Origin: Afipia clevelandensis ATCC 49720
GTDB taxonomy: Bacteria; Pseudomonadota; Alphaproteobacteria; Rhizobiales; Xanthobacteraceae
Direction of reading: 5' to 3'
Length of the DNA stretch: 64,000 nucleotides
Assembly (NCBI RefSeq): GCF_000336555.1
Contig: NZ_KB375281.1
Coordinates: 3,197,338 to 3,261,337 of the forward strand
Numbering within the stretch: position 1 is the stretch's first letter; each line of letters starts with the position of its first letter. A program made the translations under genes and the position numbers. Positions 8,956 to 19,039 of this stretch are shown here, one piece after another. The notes beneath the pieces were generated by a model that was not told the DNA's origin, searched no databases, and saw only the letters and a list, made by a program, of their open reading frames with translations.

Positions 8956-10548
8956 CTAATGCTTGAAATGCCGCGTGCCGGTGAAGACCATGGCGATGCC
9001 ATGGGCATCGGCGGCCTCGATCACCTCATTGTCGCGCATCGAACCGCCCGGCTGGACAACCGCAGTCGCCCCGGCCTCGATCGCCACCAAGAGTCCGTCG
9101 GCGAACGGGAAGAAGGCGTCGGACGCCACCACCGAACCTTTGGTCATCGGCGCGGCCAGTCCCAGTTCTTTCGCGGCATCTTCCGCCTTGCGCGCGGCGA
9201 TTCGCGCGGAATCGACGCGGCTCATCTGGCCCGCGCCGATGCCGACAGTGGCGAGATCTTTTGCGTAGATGATGGTGTTGGATTTCACATGCTTGGCGAC
9301 ACGGAAGGCAAAACGCAGGTCGTTCAGTTCGGCTTCGGTCGGTGCGCGCCTGGTGACAGTCCTGAAGGTCATGTCGTCGACCACGGCGTTGTCGCGTGAC
9401 TGCACCAGCAGCCCGCCGGCGACGGTCTTGGTCATCAGCCCGGCAGCGCGCGGATCGGGCAGGCCGCCCGCGAGCAGAAGGCGCAGATTCTTGCGCTTGC
9501 CGATAATGGCGATGGCTTCGTCGGTTGCGTCGGGCGCGATAATGACTTCGGTGAAGATGCCGGCCACTGCATTGGCCGCATCCGCATCGAGCTTGCGGTT
9601 GAAGGCGATGATGCCGCCGTAAGCCGACGTCGAATCGCAGGCGAGCGCCTTGCGATAGGCGGCGGCGAGATCCGCGCCCTCGGCGACGCCGCAGGGATTG
9701 GCATGCTTGACAATGACGCAGGCCGCGGTGCGCTTGGCATCGAATTCCGCGACGGCTTCGTAGGCGGCATCGGTGTCGTTGATATTGTTGTAGGACAGTT
9801 CCTTGCCCTGCAACTGGCGCGCGGTGGCGACGCCGGGACGGCGTTCCGGCGACTTGTAGAACGATGCCTGCTGGTGCGGGTTTTCGCCATAGCGCAGCGC
9901 CTGAATCAGCTTGCCGCCGAAGGCGCGGAAATCCGGCGCTTCGATTTTCAGTTGATCGGCGAACCAGTTCGAGATCGCGGCATCGTAGGCGGCCGTGCGC
10001 GCATAGGCTTTCTGCGCGAGTTTTTTGCGCAGCGACAGAGTTGTTGCGCCGTTGTTGCCGGCGAGTTCATCCAGCACGGCCTGATAGTCGGACGCCTCGA
10101 CCACCACGGCGACGTCGTGATGATTTTTCGCCGCCGCGCGGATCATGGCCGGGCCGCCGATATCGATGTTCTCGATGCAGTCTTCTTCGGACGCGCCTTT
10201 ATCGACGGTCGCCTCGAACGGATAGAGATTGACCACCAGAAGATCGATCGGCGCGATGCCGTGATCCTTCATGCTGCGGGTGTGATCGGCGTTGTCGCGG
10301 ATCGCGAGCAGGCCGCCATGGACATTCGGATGCAGCGTCTTCACCCGCCCGTCCATCATCTCGGGAAAGCCGGTCAAATCCGACACGTCGCGGACCTTCA
10401 GCCCGGCGTCGGCGATGGCCCTGGCGGTGCCGCCGGTGGAAACCAGATCGATGCCCCGGTCTGAAAGCGCGCGGGCGAATTCGATCAGCCCGGATTTGTC
10501 GGAAACGGAAAGAAGGGCGCGCGTCACGCGGCGCGGGTGGTCAGCCAT
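8956..10548 (-). CDS. purH: Bifunctional AICAR formyltransferase / IMP cyclohydrolase
   Basis: A 530-residue PurH, catalysing the last two steps of IMP synthesis. The N-terminal MGS-like cyclohydrolase domain begins with [15 protein letters not shown] and contains [15 protein letters not shown] and [18 protein letters not shown]. The C-terminal transformylase domain carries [10 protein letters not shown] and the catalytic KHANPCG Lys-His pair. The length is standard. ATG at 10548 is preceded by AGGAC. It is on the same strand as the upstream heparinase-like and rsmB genes, an order I associate with related alphaproteobacteria; the 143-bp gap suggests its own promoter. Confidence 0.98.
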   Translation of the reverse strand: MADHPRRVTRALLSVSDKSGLIEFARALSDRGIDLVSTGGTARAIADAGLKVRDVSDLTGFPEMMDGRVKTLHPNVHGGLLAIRDNADHTRSMKDHGIAPIDLLVVNLYPFEATVDKGASEEDCIENIDIGGPAMIRAAAKNHHDVAVVVEASDYQAVLDELAGNNGATTLSLRKKLAQKAYARTAAYDAAISNWFADQLKIEAPDFRAFGGKLIQALRYGENPHQQASFYKSPERRPGVATARQLQGKELSYNNINDTDAAYEAVAEFDAKRTAACVIVKHANPCGVAEGADLAAAYRKALACDSTSAYGGIIAFNRKLDADAANAVAGIFTEVIIAPDATDEAIAIIGKRKNLRLLLAGGLPDPRAAGLMTKTVAGGLLVQSRDNAVVDDMTFRTVTRRAPTEAELNDLRFAFRVAKHVKSNTIIYAKDLATVGIGAGQMSRVDSARIAARKAEDAAKELGLAAPMTKGSVVASDAFFPFADGLLVAIEAGATAVVQPGGSMRDNEVIEAADAHGIAMVFTGTRHFKH

Positions 10549-10691
10549 GGAATGGGTCCTGGTTCGACGGATGCCGCCCGGTAGCACGGTTTTTCGCCGG
10601 GCAAAACCTCCAATCCATGTCGTTTTTGCAGCGAATTTTGCATGACCGCCGGTGTCGTGCCGGCGCAGGCCGGGACGAGGGGATTTGATCC

Positions 10692-12605
10692 CTAAAGCGG
10701 CAATTCCGGCTCGCGGCGGGCATCGCGGCGGGCATTGGTGACAGACGCAGAGGCCGAGGAACGGCTGAAACTCCAGCGCACGCTTGGTGAGTCCGCGCGG
10801 TGCTGCCGGATCACGATCTGGGAGGTGCGGCGCGGCCCGTCGGACCCGGCGAGAAACACGCTGTCTTCCAGGTCGACCTTGTCGTTTGGGGCCTCGAAGG
10901 TCCAGACCTCTCGATTGGGCAGCACCAGCATCACGCCATGGGCGTCGGTGAGGCGGTTGGCCTTGACCGACGGGTGCAGGTGAAAGCGCAGCACGTAGTC
11001 GTCAGGTTTGTTGCGCGTTGACGAGCCCGAGGCGTTCAGCAGCGTGTCTTCGCCGTCGAGCCGGGTGCCGTCGGCGGACAGCGTCAGGCTGCGCTGATGC
11101 ACGACGCCGAACTGCCGCGCATAGGCATCGTGGGTCGCGGTGAGCTGAATGCTGTCGTTATCCGCCTCGCGGACGACACCGACATTGGACGGGCCGGAGA
11201 CAATCGGCGCGCCCTGCAGCATCCGTTTCATCGCCGGCAGTTCGATGAACTGGCACGACGAGGTGTCGTGACAGATCAGGGTGGAATGCGCGGCCGTCGA
11301 GCGCGCGAAGGCGCGCCAGTTGTCGCGGCCGGTGGAGGGAATTCCGCAATTGACCACAATGCGGCCGGTGCCGGACGAGAGTTCGAACGACAGGCATCCG
11401 GCATGGGCGTCGCGGCTCACCGCGGGCGGCGGCGGCGTGCCGGTGTCCATGATGAGAGCGGTCGCGCCGGCGTCGAGGCGCTGGAAGCCCGAATGCGGCA
11501 TGTTCGACATCGGAGTGCCGTGGGTGTCGTCATAGGCCAGCAACGTCGCAAGCAGGCCCGAGGGCGCGCTGCTCATGCCGTTGAACAGTGCGAAGCTGCC
11601 GTCGCCGTGCCGGAAGAAGCGCAACATCGGCATCATGCGGTCGATAGCGTTGAGCAGCGCAGGCGGCGGTGCGATGTTGCGCGCGGTGTAAGTCTGGCGC
11701 AGGGGCAGCAGATCCGGCAGCAGTTCGATCAGTGCGCCGGGATTGCGTGAAATATGCCCTCCGTCGGGAAGCAACTGGCGCTGCAATTCGTCGGACAATT
11801 TGCGCGACGCCGACTTGATGTGCTTGGCCTGATTGGCGAGGCACAGCGAGGCATAACACAGCGCGATCAGCACCTGCAGGCGCGGCACGCCGTCCGGAAT
11901 ATCCACCATCGTATAGCGCAGATAGCGAATCTCGCGGGTCAGGCTGCGCAGGAAGCGGCGATAGAATTTTCCGTCGGCATCGTTCAGCACCAGCGGCGCT
12001 TGCGACAGCAGCGAGATCACCCGCCGCGCCAGCACGTCCGCGCGCCAGCCGATGCCGCGCTTGCGGATCGGCTTTGAAATCCAGTCGTCGATCAGCGCGC
12101 GGGCATTGGCGCGGGTGATCGCCGAATCGGCGGCGCGCAGATGGCGCAGCCAGCCGAAGCCGAGCAGGTTGGATTCCCAGTCGTCCGACGGCGGATCGAG
12201 TTCAAAAATCGAGCGGCCGTGCGAGGTGACGATTTTGCCCGCGAACACGAAGCGCCCGGCATAGATTTCGGAGGCGCGGGTGGCGTCGACGGTGCGCAGG
12301 TCGTTAGGTGCGATCAGCAACCGGTCGGTGCGGCCGGGCCAGAACCGCGACAGCGCGACCGATTGCCCGCTGGCGCGCGCCAGCACGGACCGCGCGGCGC
12401 GGCCCAGCAAAAGCGATGAAATGCGTCGTCGGTAAGCGACCGCCACCTGCGCCCTGTCCCTGATCGCGCCGGCGGTGTCCCCGCCGCCAGCGCTGACCGT
12501 TCCCCATGAACCGAGTGAGACCCGCGCGGGATACCGTCTCCCGGCTGCGAGAATCTTTGCGCACCGTTGTAATCCGGAAATGCCCGCAAGGCACCCCCAA
12601 CACAT
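10692..12605 (-). CDS. Heparinase II/III family protein
   Basis: An alpha/alpha-toroid N-terminal region (residues roughly 80-330, with [12 protein letters not shown] and ALIDDWI) is followed by a beta-sandwich heparinase II/III-like C-terminal domain containing [20 protein letters not shown] and [12 protein letters not shown]. Family members are polysaccharide lyases, but those encoded beside purH and rsmB in alphaproteobacteria have no known substrate; a cell-envelope glycan is plausible. Up to 637 residues if started at ATG 12605, which has no clear ribosome site. Similarity to the family becomes evident only from about [13 protein letters not shown], so the true start may be further in. 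Confidence 0.82.
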   Translation of the reverse strand: MCWGCLAGISGLQRCAKILAAGRRYPARVSLGSWGTVSAGGGDTAGAIRDRAQVAVAYRRRISSLLLGRAARSVLARASGQSVALSRFWPGRTDRLLIAPNDLRTVDATRASEIYAGRFVFAGKIVTSHGRSIFELDPPSDDWESNLLGFGWLRHLRAADSAITRANARALIDDWISKPIRKRGIGWRADVLARRVISLLSQAPLVLNDADGKFYRRFLRSLTREIRYLRYTMVDIPDGVPRLQVLIALCYASLCLANQAKHIKSASRKLSDELQRQLLPDGGHISRNPGALIELLPDLLPLRQTYTARNIAPPPALLNAIDRMMPMLRFFRHGDGSFALFNGMSSAPSGLLATLLAYDDTHGTPMSNMPHSGFQRLDAGATALIMDTGTPPPPAVSRDAHAGCLSFELSSGTGRIVVNCGIPSTGRDNWRAFARSTAAHSTLICHDTSSCQFIELPAMKRMLQGAPIVSGPSNVGVVREADNDSIQLTATHDAYARQFGVVHQRSLTLSADGTRLDGEDTLLNASGSSTRNKPDDYVLRFHLHPSVKANRLTDAHGVMLVLPNREVWTFEAPNDKVDLEDSVFLAGSDGPRRTSQIVIRQHRADSPSVRWSFSRSSASASVTNARRDARREPELPL

Positions 12606-12693
12606 ATCCCAGTAATTTCAGTGAAATCCGCCGATGAGGACCGCAAAAGCCAAGGAAGGCTTCGGGCAATCGCGAATCACTTGCCGCGCAGGG

Positions 12694-14037
12694 TCAGGAT
12701 TTGACGAGGCGCGCGGCGAAGAAGCCGTCGAGGCCGCCGAGGCGCGAATCAGGATGGGCGAGATGGGAGGGCAGGGTGCGGATGTCGCCGTCGGCGGTCA
12801 CGATTTCATCGAGCCCGGCGACTTCATCGCGGCCGACCGGCATGCGGCGCAGACCCGGTTCGCTGGCGAGAATGCTGGCGATGGCCTGCTCGCCCTCCTC
12901 GGGTTCCAGCGAACAGGTGCAGTAAACCAGAGTTCCGCCGGGCTTCAGCAGGGTGGCGGCCTTCTGCAGCATGCGCTTCTGGACCGCGGCGAGGGCGCCG
13001 ATGTCGGACTCCTGTTTGAGCCAGGCCACATCCGGATGCCGCCGGATGGTGCCGGTTGCGGCACACGGCGCGTCGATCAGCACGCCGTCGAACAGGTCGC
13101 CGGATTGCCACTCGGTCGCGTCCGCAACCGCCGTCTCCGCCTCAAGCGAAAGGCGCGCCAGATTTTCGCGCAGACGCGCCACGCGGTTGGGCGAGCGGTC
13201 GACAGCGGTGACCCGCGCGCCGGCGTGAATCAGTTGCGCGGTCTTGCCCCCGGGCGCAGCGCAAAGATCCACAACGCTCTTGTCCTTGATATCGCCGAAC
13301 AGACGGGCCGGGATCGCGGCGGCGGCGTCCTGCACCCACCACGCGCCTTCGTTGAATCCGGGAAGCGTGGTGACCGAGCCATGCAGCAGCGTCCGCACCG
13401 TGCCGGTGGCGAGCGCTTCGCCATGCAGGCGCGCCGCCCAATTGTCCGGATCGGATTTGACGGTGAGGTCCAGCGCCGGCTCGACGCCGATGGCGGCGGC
13501 CATGGCGCGCGTGGTGTCTTCGCCATAGGCCGCGATCCAGCGCGCCACCAGCCACGGCGGCAGATCGAGCATCTGCGATTGCACTTCCTCGATCAGCGGC
13601 TGGCCTTCGCGCGCGCAGCGCCGCAGCACCGCGTTGACAAGGCCCGCGTACTTCGCCGCGCGCCGATCCGCCTGCACAAGGCGGACCGATAGATCGACCG
13701 CGGCATGATCGGGAACATCCATCCACAGAATCTGCGCGGCGCCGATCAGAAGCGCGCTTTGCGCGCGGGGCGCGTCACTCGGAATGCCGCGGTCGAGCAG
13801 GCGCGACAGCACATGGCCGAGCGTGCCGAGCCGCCGCAGGATGGTTGCAACCAGGCGGCGCATCAGCGCGCGGTCGCGATCCGCAAGCGTTTTCAGTCCC
13901 GGATGTGCGCCCGGGCCGTCGAGCTGATCGTCGAGCATGCGATGCTTGTGCAGAACGCCGTCAAGAATGTCGGCCGCGATCCTGCGCGCTGCGAGGCCGG
14001 GTACCTCGGTGGGCGGGACAAATCTCGAAGGCTTCAT
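12694..14037 (-). CDS. rsmB: 16S rRNA (cytosine-5) methyltransferase, RsmB/NOP2/Sun family
   Basis: A 447-residue protein with an N-terminal NusB-like helical domain (AARRIAADILDGVL to about residue 150) and a C-terminal SAM-dependent m5C methyltransferase domain. SAM binding is at VVDLCAAPGGKTAQL; the two catalytic cysteines lie in DAPCAATGTIRRHPD and VYCTCSLEPEEGE. By analogy to E. coli RsmB (Fmu) it modifies C967 of 16S rRNA. ATG at 14037 has no strong Shine-Dalgarno sequence. It is divergent from a possible 32-residue CxxC protein. Confidence 0.93.
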   Translation of the reverse strand: MKPSRFVPPTEVPGLAARRIAADILDGVLHKHRMLDDQLDGPGAHPGLKTLADRDRALMRRLVATILRRLGTLGHVLSRLLDRGIPSDAPRAQSALLIGAAQILWMDVPDHAAVDLSVRLVQADRRAAKYAGLVNAVLRRCAREGQPLIEEVQSQMLDLPPWLVARWIAAYGEDTTRAMAAAIGVEPALDLTVKSDPDNWAARLHGEALATGTVRTLLHGSVTTLPGFNEGAWWVQDAAAAIPARLFGDIKDKSVVDLCAAPGGKTAQLIHAGARVTAVDRSPNRVARLRENLARLSLEAETAVADATEWQSGDLFDGVLIDAPCAATGTIRRHPDVAWLKQESDIGALAAVQKRMLQKAATLLKPGGTLVYCTCSLEPEEGEQAIASILASEPGLRRMPVGRDEVAGLDEIVTADGDIRTLPSHLAHPDSRLGGLDGFFAARLVKS

Positions 14038-14096
14038 GCAGCAAAAACATTCTTTGGCGGGACAGGCGCAACGGATATCGCACCGGAGGCAAAGCT

Positions 14097-14195
14097 GTGA
14101 CACCGGAATATGCCAAATGTAAGAATTGCGGCTTGCTCGAATTGTCTTGTCTTCAAAATGTAAACTGGTTCACAGACGGGCGGTCGCTGTCGTGA
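14097..14195 (+). CDS. Possible 32-residue CxxC microprotein
   Basis: A GTG-started frame of 32 codons whose ribosome site is unusually good: GGAGG at 14085-14089, 7 nt before the GTG. The product contains CKNCGLLELSC (Cys 8, 11 and 18), enough for a small metal-binding knuckle, and ends in WFTDGRSLS. It starts 59 bp from the divergent rsmB start and precedes the SDHAF4-like gene by 82 bp. I recognise no family. It may be spurious; conservation of the cysteines in relatives would decide. Confidence 0.45.
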   Translation: MTPEYAKCKNCGLLELSCLQNVNWFTDGRSLS

Positions 14196-14277
14196 TACGG
14201 ATCGCCCGCGGGCCTTGATCAGGCGTCGCGCCTCTCTAGATTCCAGTTTCGGCTCTGACCATCCGGGAGTGTCAGCC

Positions 14278-14496
14278 ATGAATGATGACCCGTCACGCTT
14301 ACATCCTGTCGATGCCGATCCTGCCCCAGCGCGAAAGCCATTGTCGCCGCAGGCCCAGCGTGCGCTCGCCGAGGCCGAAGAACGGCGCAAGGCCGCGCAG
14401 GCCGATTCTCGGGCGAAAGAGATTCAGGGTCCGAAGGGGCCTGAACCCACCCGCTATGGCGATTGGGAAGTGAAGGGCATCGCTTCGGACTTTTGA
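14278..14496 (+). CDS. DUF1674 / SDHAF4-like succinate dehydrogenase assembly factor
   Basis: A 72-residue protein whose C-terminus PTRYGDWEVKGIASDF matches the conserved end of DUF1674, the family of the eukaryotic flavinylation/assembly factor SDHAF4 (Sdh8). The middle is a charged helix (LAEAEERRKAAQADSR). In mitochondria SDHAF4 binds flavinylated SdhA before complex II assembly; the bacterial role is inferred by homology. ATG at 14278 follows a GGGAG about 8 nt upstream. No sdh genes are adjacent. Confidence 0.85.
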   Translation: MNDDPSRLHPVDADPAPARKPLSPQAQRALAEAEERRKAAQADSRAKEIQGPKGPEPTRYGDWEVKGIASDF

Positions 14497-14566
14497 TCTT
14501 ACGTAGGACTACGGATCGTACGGATCGCGCTTGCGGCCGGGTGTGTTTTAGTCCTATTCTAGGTAT

Positions 14567-15172
14567 ATGATCCTAGATCGACCTATTCAAAGAACAGCGG
14601 GGCGTTCGCTACCACGCCGCCGGACCACGCCCGGTGCGCCGGTCTGGCCGTTCGCGCTGATTTTCGTGACCGGCATTGCGTGTGGAACCGCGATCCCGGG
14701 CCGGGACCGCCTGCCGTGGGCGGGAGTTCCCGAACGGTCAGCCGGGCCAAGCGTCCCGCCGCCATTACCCTCGCCCACATGGAGCCGCGACGGCAATACC
14801 AGTGTGCGTCATTCCGTCGAGGTGATGCGTGTGATCGACGGCGACACGTTCGAGGCGCGGGTGCATCTGTGGCCCGGGCTCGAAATGATAACGCGGGTGC
14901 GGCTGCGCGGGATCGACGCCCCGGAAATGAAGGGCGCATGCGCGGAGGAAATGCGCATGGCGGAAACGGCGAGCGAAGCGCTACGCGCGCAACTCGCCGA
15001 TGGCGATGTGACGATCTTCAATATCGGACCTGACAAATACAACGGCCGCGTGGTGGCAGACGTTGCGACACGCCGCACGCCGAATGTGTCGTCGGCATTG
15101 CTGGCTGCCGGGCATGCGCGTCCCTATCAGGGCGGCAGACGCGGCGGGTGGTGCATGGCGTCAGCGAGATGA
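14567..15172 (+). CDS. SNase-like (thermonuclease family) membrane-anchored/secreted protein
   Basis: 201 residues. After a hydrophobic segment (WPFALIFVTGIACGTAI, residues about 29-45), which should act as signal or anchor, and a proline-rich linker (SVPPPLPSP), comes a staphylococcal-nuclease-like OB-fold domain. Its landmarks are VMRVIDGDTFEARV and VRLRGIDAPEMKG, which hold the Ca-binding and catalytic Asp/Arg/Glu positions. Such proteins are phosphodiesterases acting on DNA or RNA outside the cytoplasm. The domain is a little short at the C-terminus (ends RRGGWCMASAR), as is common for this group. ATG at 14567 is taken; the ribosome site is weak. Confidence 0.8.
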   Translation: MILDRPIQRTAGRSLPRRRTTPGAPVWPFALIFVTGIACGTAIPGRDRLPWAGVPERSAGPSVPPPLPSPTWSRDGNTSVRHSVEVMRVIDGDTFEARVHLWPGLEMITRVRLRGIDAPEMKGACAEEMRMAETASEALRAQLADGDVTIFNIGPDKYNGRVVADVATRRTPNVSSALLAAGHARPYQGGRRGGWCMASAR

Positions 15173-15204
15173 CGGTTGGCGAGGTTGCCGGCAGGAATTC
15201 GCAG

Positions 15205-15284
15205 CGTCATTGCGAGGAGCGCAGCGACGAAGCAATCGAGTCATTCCTTAAAGAATGGATTGCTTCGCTTCGCTCGCAATGACG
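15205..15284. repeat. Palindromic intergenic repeat, copy B
   Basis: Ends CGTCATTGCGAG and CTCGCAATGACG are identical to those of copy A (8872-8953); the inner arms GCGACGAAGCAAT and ATTGCTTCGCTTCGC pair around a short variable centre. It sits between the convergent SNase and L,D-transpeptidase genes. Confidence 0.88.
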
Positions 15285-15314
15285 CGGCATCTTGACATCG
15301 GAATGGTGCGGCAA

Positions 15315-15836
15315 TCACCGCGAGGTGACGATCACCGGCGTGCCGACCTCGACGCGGTTGAAGAGATCGCTGATGTCCTGATTGTACATCCGCACACAGC
15401 CGTACGAAACATAGCCGCCGACCGAGTTTGGACGGTTGGTGCCGTGAATGGCGTACTCTCCCCCGGCCAGCGTCATGGCCGCAACGCCCATCGGATTGGA
15501 CGGCGAGCCGCCGGGGATCACATCGGGAATGTTCGGATTGTCACGCTTCACATCCGCCGGTGGCGACCATGCGGGCTGGCGATACTTTCCGTCGATGCGG
15601 GTGGCGCCGGCCCATTGCTTGCCGGCCTTGCCGACCCCGACCGGATAACGCAGCGCCTGCCCTTCGCCGAGTATGAGATACAGCCGGCGTTCGTTGGTCT
15701 TCACCACGATAGTTCCCGGCGCATAGCCGTGGGGAGAAGCCACCACCGACGGCGCTGCCTGCGCGGTCATGCCGGACAATCCCGTTGCCGAAAATGCAAC
15801 GGTGGCCGCCAGGATCATCGTCAGTTTACGCACCAT
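15315..15836 (-). CDS. L,D-transpeptidase (YkuD domain), secreted
   Basis: A 173-residue periplasmic protein: signal peptide (ILAATVAFSATGLSGMTAQA) followed by a single YkuD domain. The catalytic signature runs from HGTNRPNSV (His about 131) to SYGCVRM with the nucleophile Cys about 147. These enzymes form 3-3 peptidoglycan cross-links or attach proteins such as Braun-type lipoprotein to peptidoglycan. Two adjacent ATG codons occur; the second (15836) has GGAGG at 5 nt, so it is chosen. It has no additional peptidoglycan-binding domain, so it is one of the minimal family members. Confidence 0.93.
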   Translation of the reverse strand: MVRKLTMILAATVAFSATGLSGMTAQAAPSVVASPHGYAPGTIVVKTNERRLYLILGEGQALRYPVGVGKAGKQWAGATRIDGKYRQPAWSPPADVKRDNPNIPDVIPGGSPSNPMGVAAMTLAGGEYAIHGTNRPNSVGGYVSYGCVRMYNQDISDLFNRVEVGTPVIVTSR

Positions 15837-16032
15837 CATCGCCTCCAGTTTGCCGGTCGTGCGGACTTTCGGGCACGCCATCCTGCCGGAGAGGTTTCAA
15901 CAGCACCTTATCGCCGGGTGTAGAAGGCTGGCCGCGCGGCGCAAAAAAGAAAATTCCGGCGGCAAAGTAAATGCCCGGGAAACAACACCCGGCTTCAAAC
16001 GGCCCGGCGCAGGTGACATTTTTGTGAGATCG

Positions 16033-16063
16033 CGCGCCGGAGCCGATGGCTCCGGCGCGTTTT
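16033..16063. terminator. Perfect 12-bp hairpin followed by TTTT on the plus strand
   Basis: CGCGCCGGAGCC and GGCTCCGGCGCG pair perfectly around a GAT loop (16033-16059), with TTTT next on the plus strand. No plus-strand gene leads into it, so it may block antisense transcription or act as a second end for acs. Confidence 0.55.
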
Positions 16064-16095
16064 GCGGAACCTGCACGGGCGACGGTTATCACCGC

Positions 16096-16134
16096 TCAAA
16101 AACACGGGGCCGCGCTGCATGGCAGAACGGCCCC
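16096..16134 (-). terminator. Rho-independent terminator of acs
   Basis: Read on the minus strand, GGGGCCG and CGGCCCC form a 7-bp stem (16128-16134 with 16106-16112) and are followed by GTGTTTTTG. It begins 25 bp after the acs stop codon, the normal place for an intrinsic terminator. Confidence 0.75.
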
Positions 16135-16158
16135 GGCGTCTGTTCAAAGCCGAACGAC

Positions 16159-18114
16159 TCAGGCGTTGGCCTTCTTGTTCTGGCGGTTGTTCACCAGATC
16201 GTCGACCACCATCGGATCGGCCAGCGTCGAGGTGTCGCCGAGGCTGCCGTATTCGTCTTCGGCGATCTTGCGCAGGATGCGGCGCATGATCTTGCCCGAG
16301 CGTGTCTTCGGCAGGCCGGGCGCGAACTGGATCAGATCCGGCGAAGCGATCGGACCGATGTCCTTGCGCACCCATGCGACCAGTTCCTTGCGCAGGGTTT
16401 CGGTCGGCTCGACGCCCTGCATCAGCGTGACATAAGCGTAGATGCCCTGACCCTTGATGTCGTGCGGATAGCCGACCACGGCGGCCTCCGACACGGCGTC
16501 ATGCGCCACCAGCGAGCTTTCGACTTCTGCCGTGCCCATGCGATGACCGGAGACGTTGATCACGTCATCGACGCGGCCGGTGATCCAGTAATAGCCGTCG
16601 GCATCGCGGCGGCAGCCGTCGCCGGTGAAGTACTTGTTCTTGTAGGTCGAGAAATAGGTCTGCTCGAACCGCGCGTGATCGCCATAGACCGTGCGCATCT
16701 GGCCCGGCCACGATTTGGCGATGCAAAGATTGCCCTGCGCCTCGCCCTCGAGAACCTTGCCGTCGGCATCGACGATCTCCGGCACCACGCCGAAGAACGG
16801 CTTGGTGGCCGAGCCCGGCTTCTGTGCGATGGCGCCGGGAAGCGGCGTAATCAAAATGCCGCCGGTTTCGGTCTGCCACCACGTATCCACGATGGGGCAA
16901 CGTGAATCGCCGACCACGCGGTAGTACCATTCCCATGCCTCGGGATTGATCGGTTCGCCCACCGAGCCGAGCAGGCGCAATGAGGCGCGCGAGGTTTTCT
17001 TCACCGGCTCGTCGCCGCCCTGCATCAGCGCGCGGATCGCGGTCGGCGCAGTGTAGAAGATGTTGACCTTGTGCTTGTCGATGACATTCCAGAAACGGGA
17101 ATTGTCCGGATAGTTCGGCACGCCCTCGAACATCAGCGTGGTCGCGCCGTTGGCGAGCGGCCCATAGACGATGTAGCTGTGGCCGGTGACCCAGCCCACG
17201 TCGGCGGTGCACCAGTAGATGTCGCCCTCGTGATAGTCGAACACATACTGATGCGTCATCGACGCGAAGGTGAGATAGCCGCCGGTGGTGTGCAGCACGC
17301 CCTTTGGCGTGCCGGTCGAACCGGACGTGTAGAGAATGAACAGCGGGTCTTCCGCATTCATCGGCTCCGCCGGGCAGTCGGTGTCGACCATCGCGGCGGC
17401 TTCGTGGTGCCAGACGTCGCGCACGGGGTCCATGTCGATCTTGCCGCCGGTGCGCTTGACCACGACGACCCAATCGACACCGCCGCCGGCCTTGGCGATG
17501 GCTGCGTCGACATTGGCCTTCAGCGGCACCTTCTTGCCGCCACGCAGGCCTTCGTCCGCAGTGATGACAACTTTCGATTTGCAGTCGGTGATGCGCTGCG
17601 CCAGCGAGTCGGGCGAAAAGCCGCCGAACACCACCGAGTGGATCGCGCCGATCCGCGCGCAGGCCAGCATGGCGTAGGCCGCTTCGGGAATCATCGGCAG
17701 ATAGATGGTGACGCGGTCACCCTTCTGGACGTTCCGCAGCCGCAGGATGTTCGCCATCCTGCAGACTTCGTCATGCAGCTCGCGGTAGGTGATCTTCTTC
17801 GATTCCGACGGGTCGTCGCCTTCCCAGATGATCGCGACCTGATCGCCGCGCTTGTCGAGATGGCGGTCGATGCAGTTGGCGGCGACGTTGAGGACGCCGT
17901 CCTCGAACCATTTGATCGAGATGTTGCCCGGCGCGAACGAGACGTTCTCGACCTTGGTAAAGGGCTTGATCCAGTCGAGCCGGCGGGAGGCTTCGTCCGC
18001 CCAGAAGCCGTTGGGGTCGTTGACCGAACGCGCGTACATCTCGCGGTACTTAGGTTCGTCGATAAAGGCGCGCTTCGCCCATTCCGCGGATACGTCGTAG
18101 ATTTTGTCGGACAT
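16159..18114 (-). CDS. acs: Acetyl-CoA synthetase (AMP-forming)
   Basis: 651 residues, the standard length of Acs, which activates acetate to acetyl-CoA through acetyl-AMP. The adenylate-forming P-loop motif is [15 protein letters not shown]; other landmarks are TWWQTETGG and [20 protein letters not shown]. The C-terminal [11 protein letters not shown] contains the lysine (about residue 608) that is acetylated to switch the enzyme off in enterobacteria, so the same control is possible here. ATG at 18114 has GAGGAAG upstream. It is a single gene with a terminator behind it. Confidence 0.98.
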   Translation of the reverse strand: MSDKIYDVSAEWAKRAFIDEPKYREMYARSVNDPNGFWADEASRRLDWIKPFTKVENVSFAPGNISIKWFEDGVLNVAANCIDRHLDKRGDQVAIIWEGDDPSESKKITYRELHDEVCRMANILRLRNVQKGDRVTIYLPMIPEAAYAMLACARIGAIHSVVFGGFSPDSLAQRITDCKSKVVITADEGLRGGKKVPLKANVDAAIAKAGGGVDWVVVVKRTGGKIDMDPVRDVWHHEAAAMVDTDCPAEPMNAEDPLFILYTSGSTGTPKGVLHTTGGYLTFASMTHQYVFDYHEGDIYWCTADVGWVTGHSYIVYGPLANGATTLMFEGVPNYPDNSRFWNVIDKHKVNIFYTAPTAIRALMQGGDEPVKKTSRASLRLLGSVGEPINPEAWEWYYRVVGDSRCPIVDTWWQTETGGILITPLPGAIAQKPGSATKPFFGVVPEIVDADGKVLEGEAQGNLCIAKSWPGQMRTVYGDHARFEQTYFSTYKNKYFTGDGCRRDADGYYWITGRVDDVINVSGHRMGTAEVESSLVAHDAVSEAAVVGYPHDIKGQGIYAYVTLMQGVEPTETLRKELVAWVRKDIGPIASPDLIQFAPGLPKTRSGKIMRRILRKIAEDEYGSLGDTSTLADPMVVDDLVNNRQNKKANA

Positions 18115-18282
18115 GACTTCCTCGTTTCCTCCACGCAGGCCGTCCGCGGCGCAACATGCGCGCGGCTTCTTCTTGTTTTTGATATTATGCGCCTGTGCAT
18201 ACATCAGCGACAAGCGACCGCAACTAGGACTTTTGGCGGACCCCGTATTTTCCGTGCCAGATGAAGGGGATGATGGCGGATT

Positions 18283-18963
18283 TCAGGCCGGCGGCAACAG
18301 GCTCCAGACCGCGGTTTTCTTGATTTCCGCATCTTCCAGGTCGCGGGTCACCGGCACGCTGTAATCGGCGATCCGGCGCAATTTGTCGCGGGGCAGATAG
18401 CTGCGTCCGGGGTCGCCGATCAGAATGGTTGCGCCCTGCGCTGCATGTTCGGACAGAAAATCATAGGCGCGCTGCGCGGTGTCGCGTTCGTAGAAAATAT
18501 CGCCCGCGAGGATCACATCCCAGCGCTCCGGTGTCCCGCCGGCCAGAAGGTCTTTGTCGCAGGTGGCGATCGCGACGCCATTCTCGGCGGCATTCAGTGC
18601 CGCGGCGGCGCAGGCGAAGGCGTCGATATCGGCGACAGTCACGGCAGCCGCACCAGCCTTCATCGCGGCGATGCCGACAAGCCCCGATCCGCTGGCGAGA
18701 TCGAGCACCGTTTTGCCGCGCACGATATCCGCATTGTCGAGGACATAACGCGCCAGCGCCTGACCTCCCGCCCAGGCGAAGGCCCAGAACGGCGGCGGCA
18801 ACCCGGCTTCGCCGAGTTCTTCCTCGGTCTTGTGCCAGAGCGGCACCGCTTCATCGGCCACGAACAGCGAAACTTCGGGGACGAGCGGCACCGGCCGCAG
18901 CCGTGTGTTGGCGCGGATGAAGGCGGCTTTGTCGGGGATGGGGTGCTGCGGAGCCTGTTCCAT
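18283..18963 (-). CDS. SAM-dependent protein methyltransferase, ETF-beta lysine methyltransferase-like
   Basis: 226 residues of class I methyltransferase fold. SAM motif I is VLDLASGSGLVGIAAMKAGA, with an acidic AVTVADIDAFA after beta 2, and AGDIFYERD in the motif IV position (DxFY type). The C-terminal IGDPGRSYLPR fits the METTL20/ETFBKMT group, whose bacterial members methylate lysines of electron-transfer flavoprotein beta. The assignment is by motif memory, not by search; a PrmA-type or nicotinamide-methylase annotation would be the usual alternative. ATG 18963 is preferred over a GTG four codons upstream. Confidence 0.8.
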   Translation of the reverse strand: MEQAPQHPIPDKAAFIRANTRLRPVPLVPEVSLFVADEAVPLWHKTEEELGEAGLPPPFWAFAWAGGQALARYVLDNADIVRGKTVLDLASGSGLVGIAAMKAGAAAVTVADIDAFACAAAALNAAENGVAIATCDKDLLAGGTPERWDVILAGDIFYERDTAQRAYDFLSEHAAQGATILIGDPGRSYLPRDKLRRIADYSVPVTRDLEDAEIKKTAVWSLLPPA

Positions 18964-19039
18964 AAGGCGTATCACCGCAGTTCGTCCGCCGGGTCAAGGC
19001 GGATGGGAACAAATGCCGCGTCGGGAAATTGTGCAGGTC

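Larger units (their letters stand above)
15837..16158. other. Intergenic stretch with two terminator-like hairpins
   Basis: 322 bp between acs and the L,D-transpeptidase gene, both on the minus strand. It must hold the transpeptidase promoter and the acs transcript end (hairpins at 16033-16063 and 16096-16134). An A-rich patch (GCAAAAAAGAAAATTCC, about 15940) is otherwise the only notable feature. Confidence 0.6.

Noticed and set aside
12634..13692. 352-codon plus-strand frame inside rsmB
   Set aside because: Antisense shadow of a well-supported methyltransferase.
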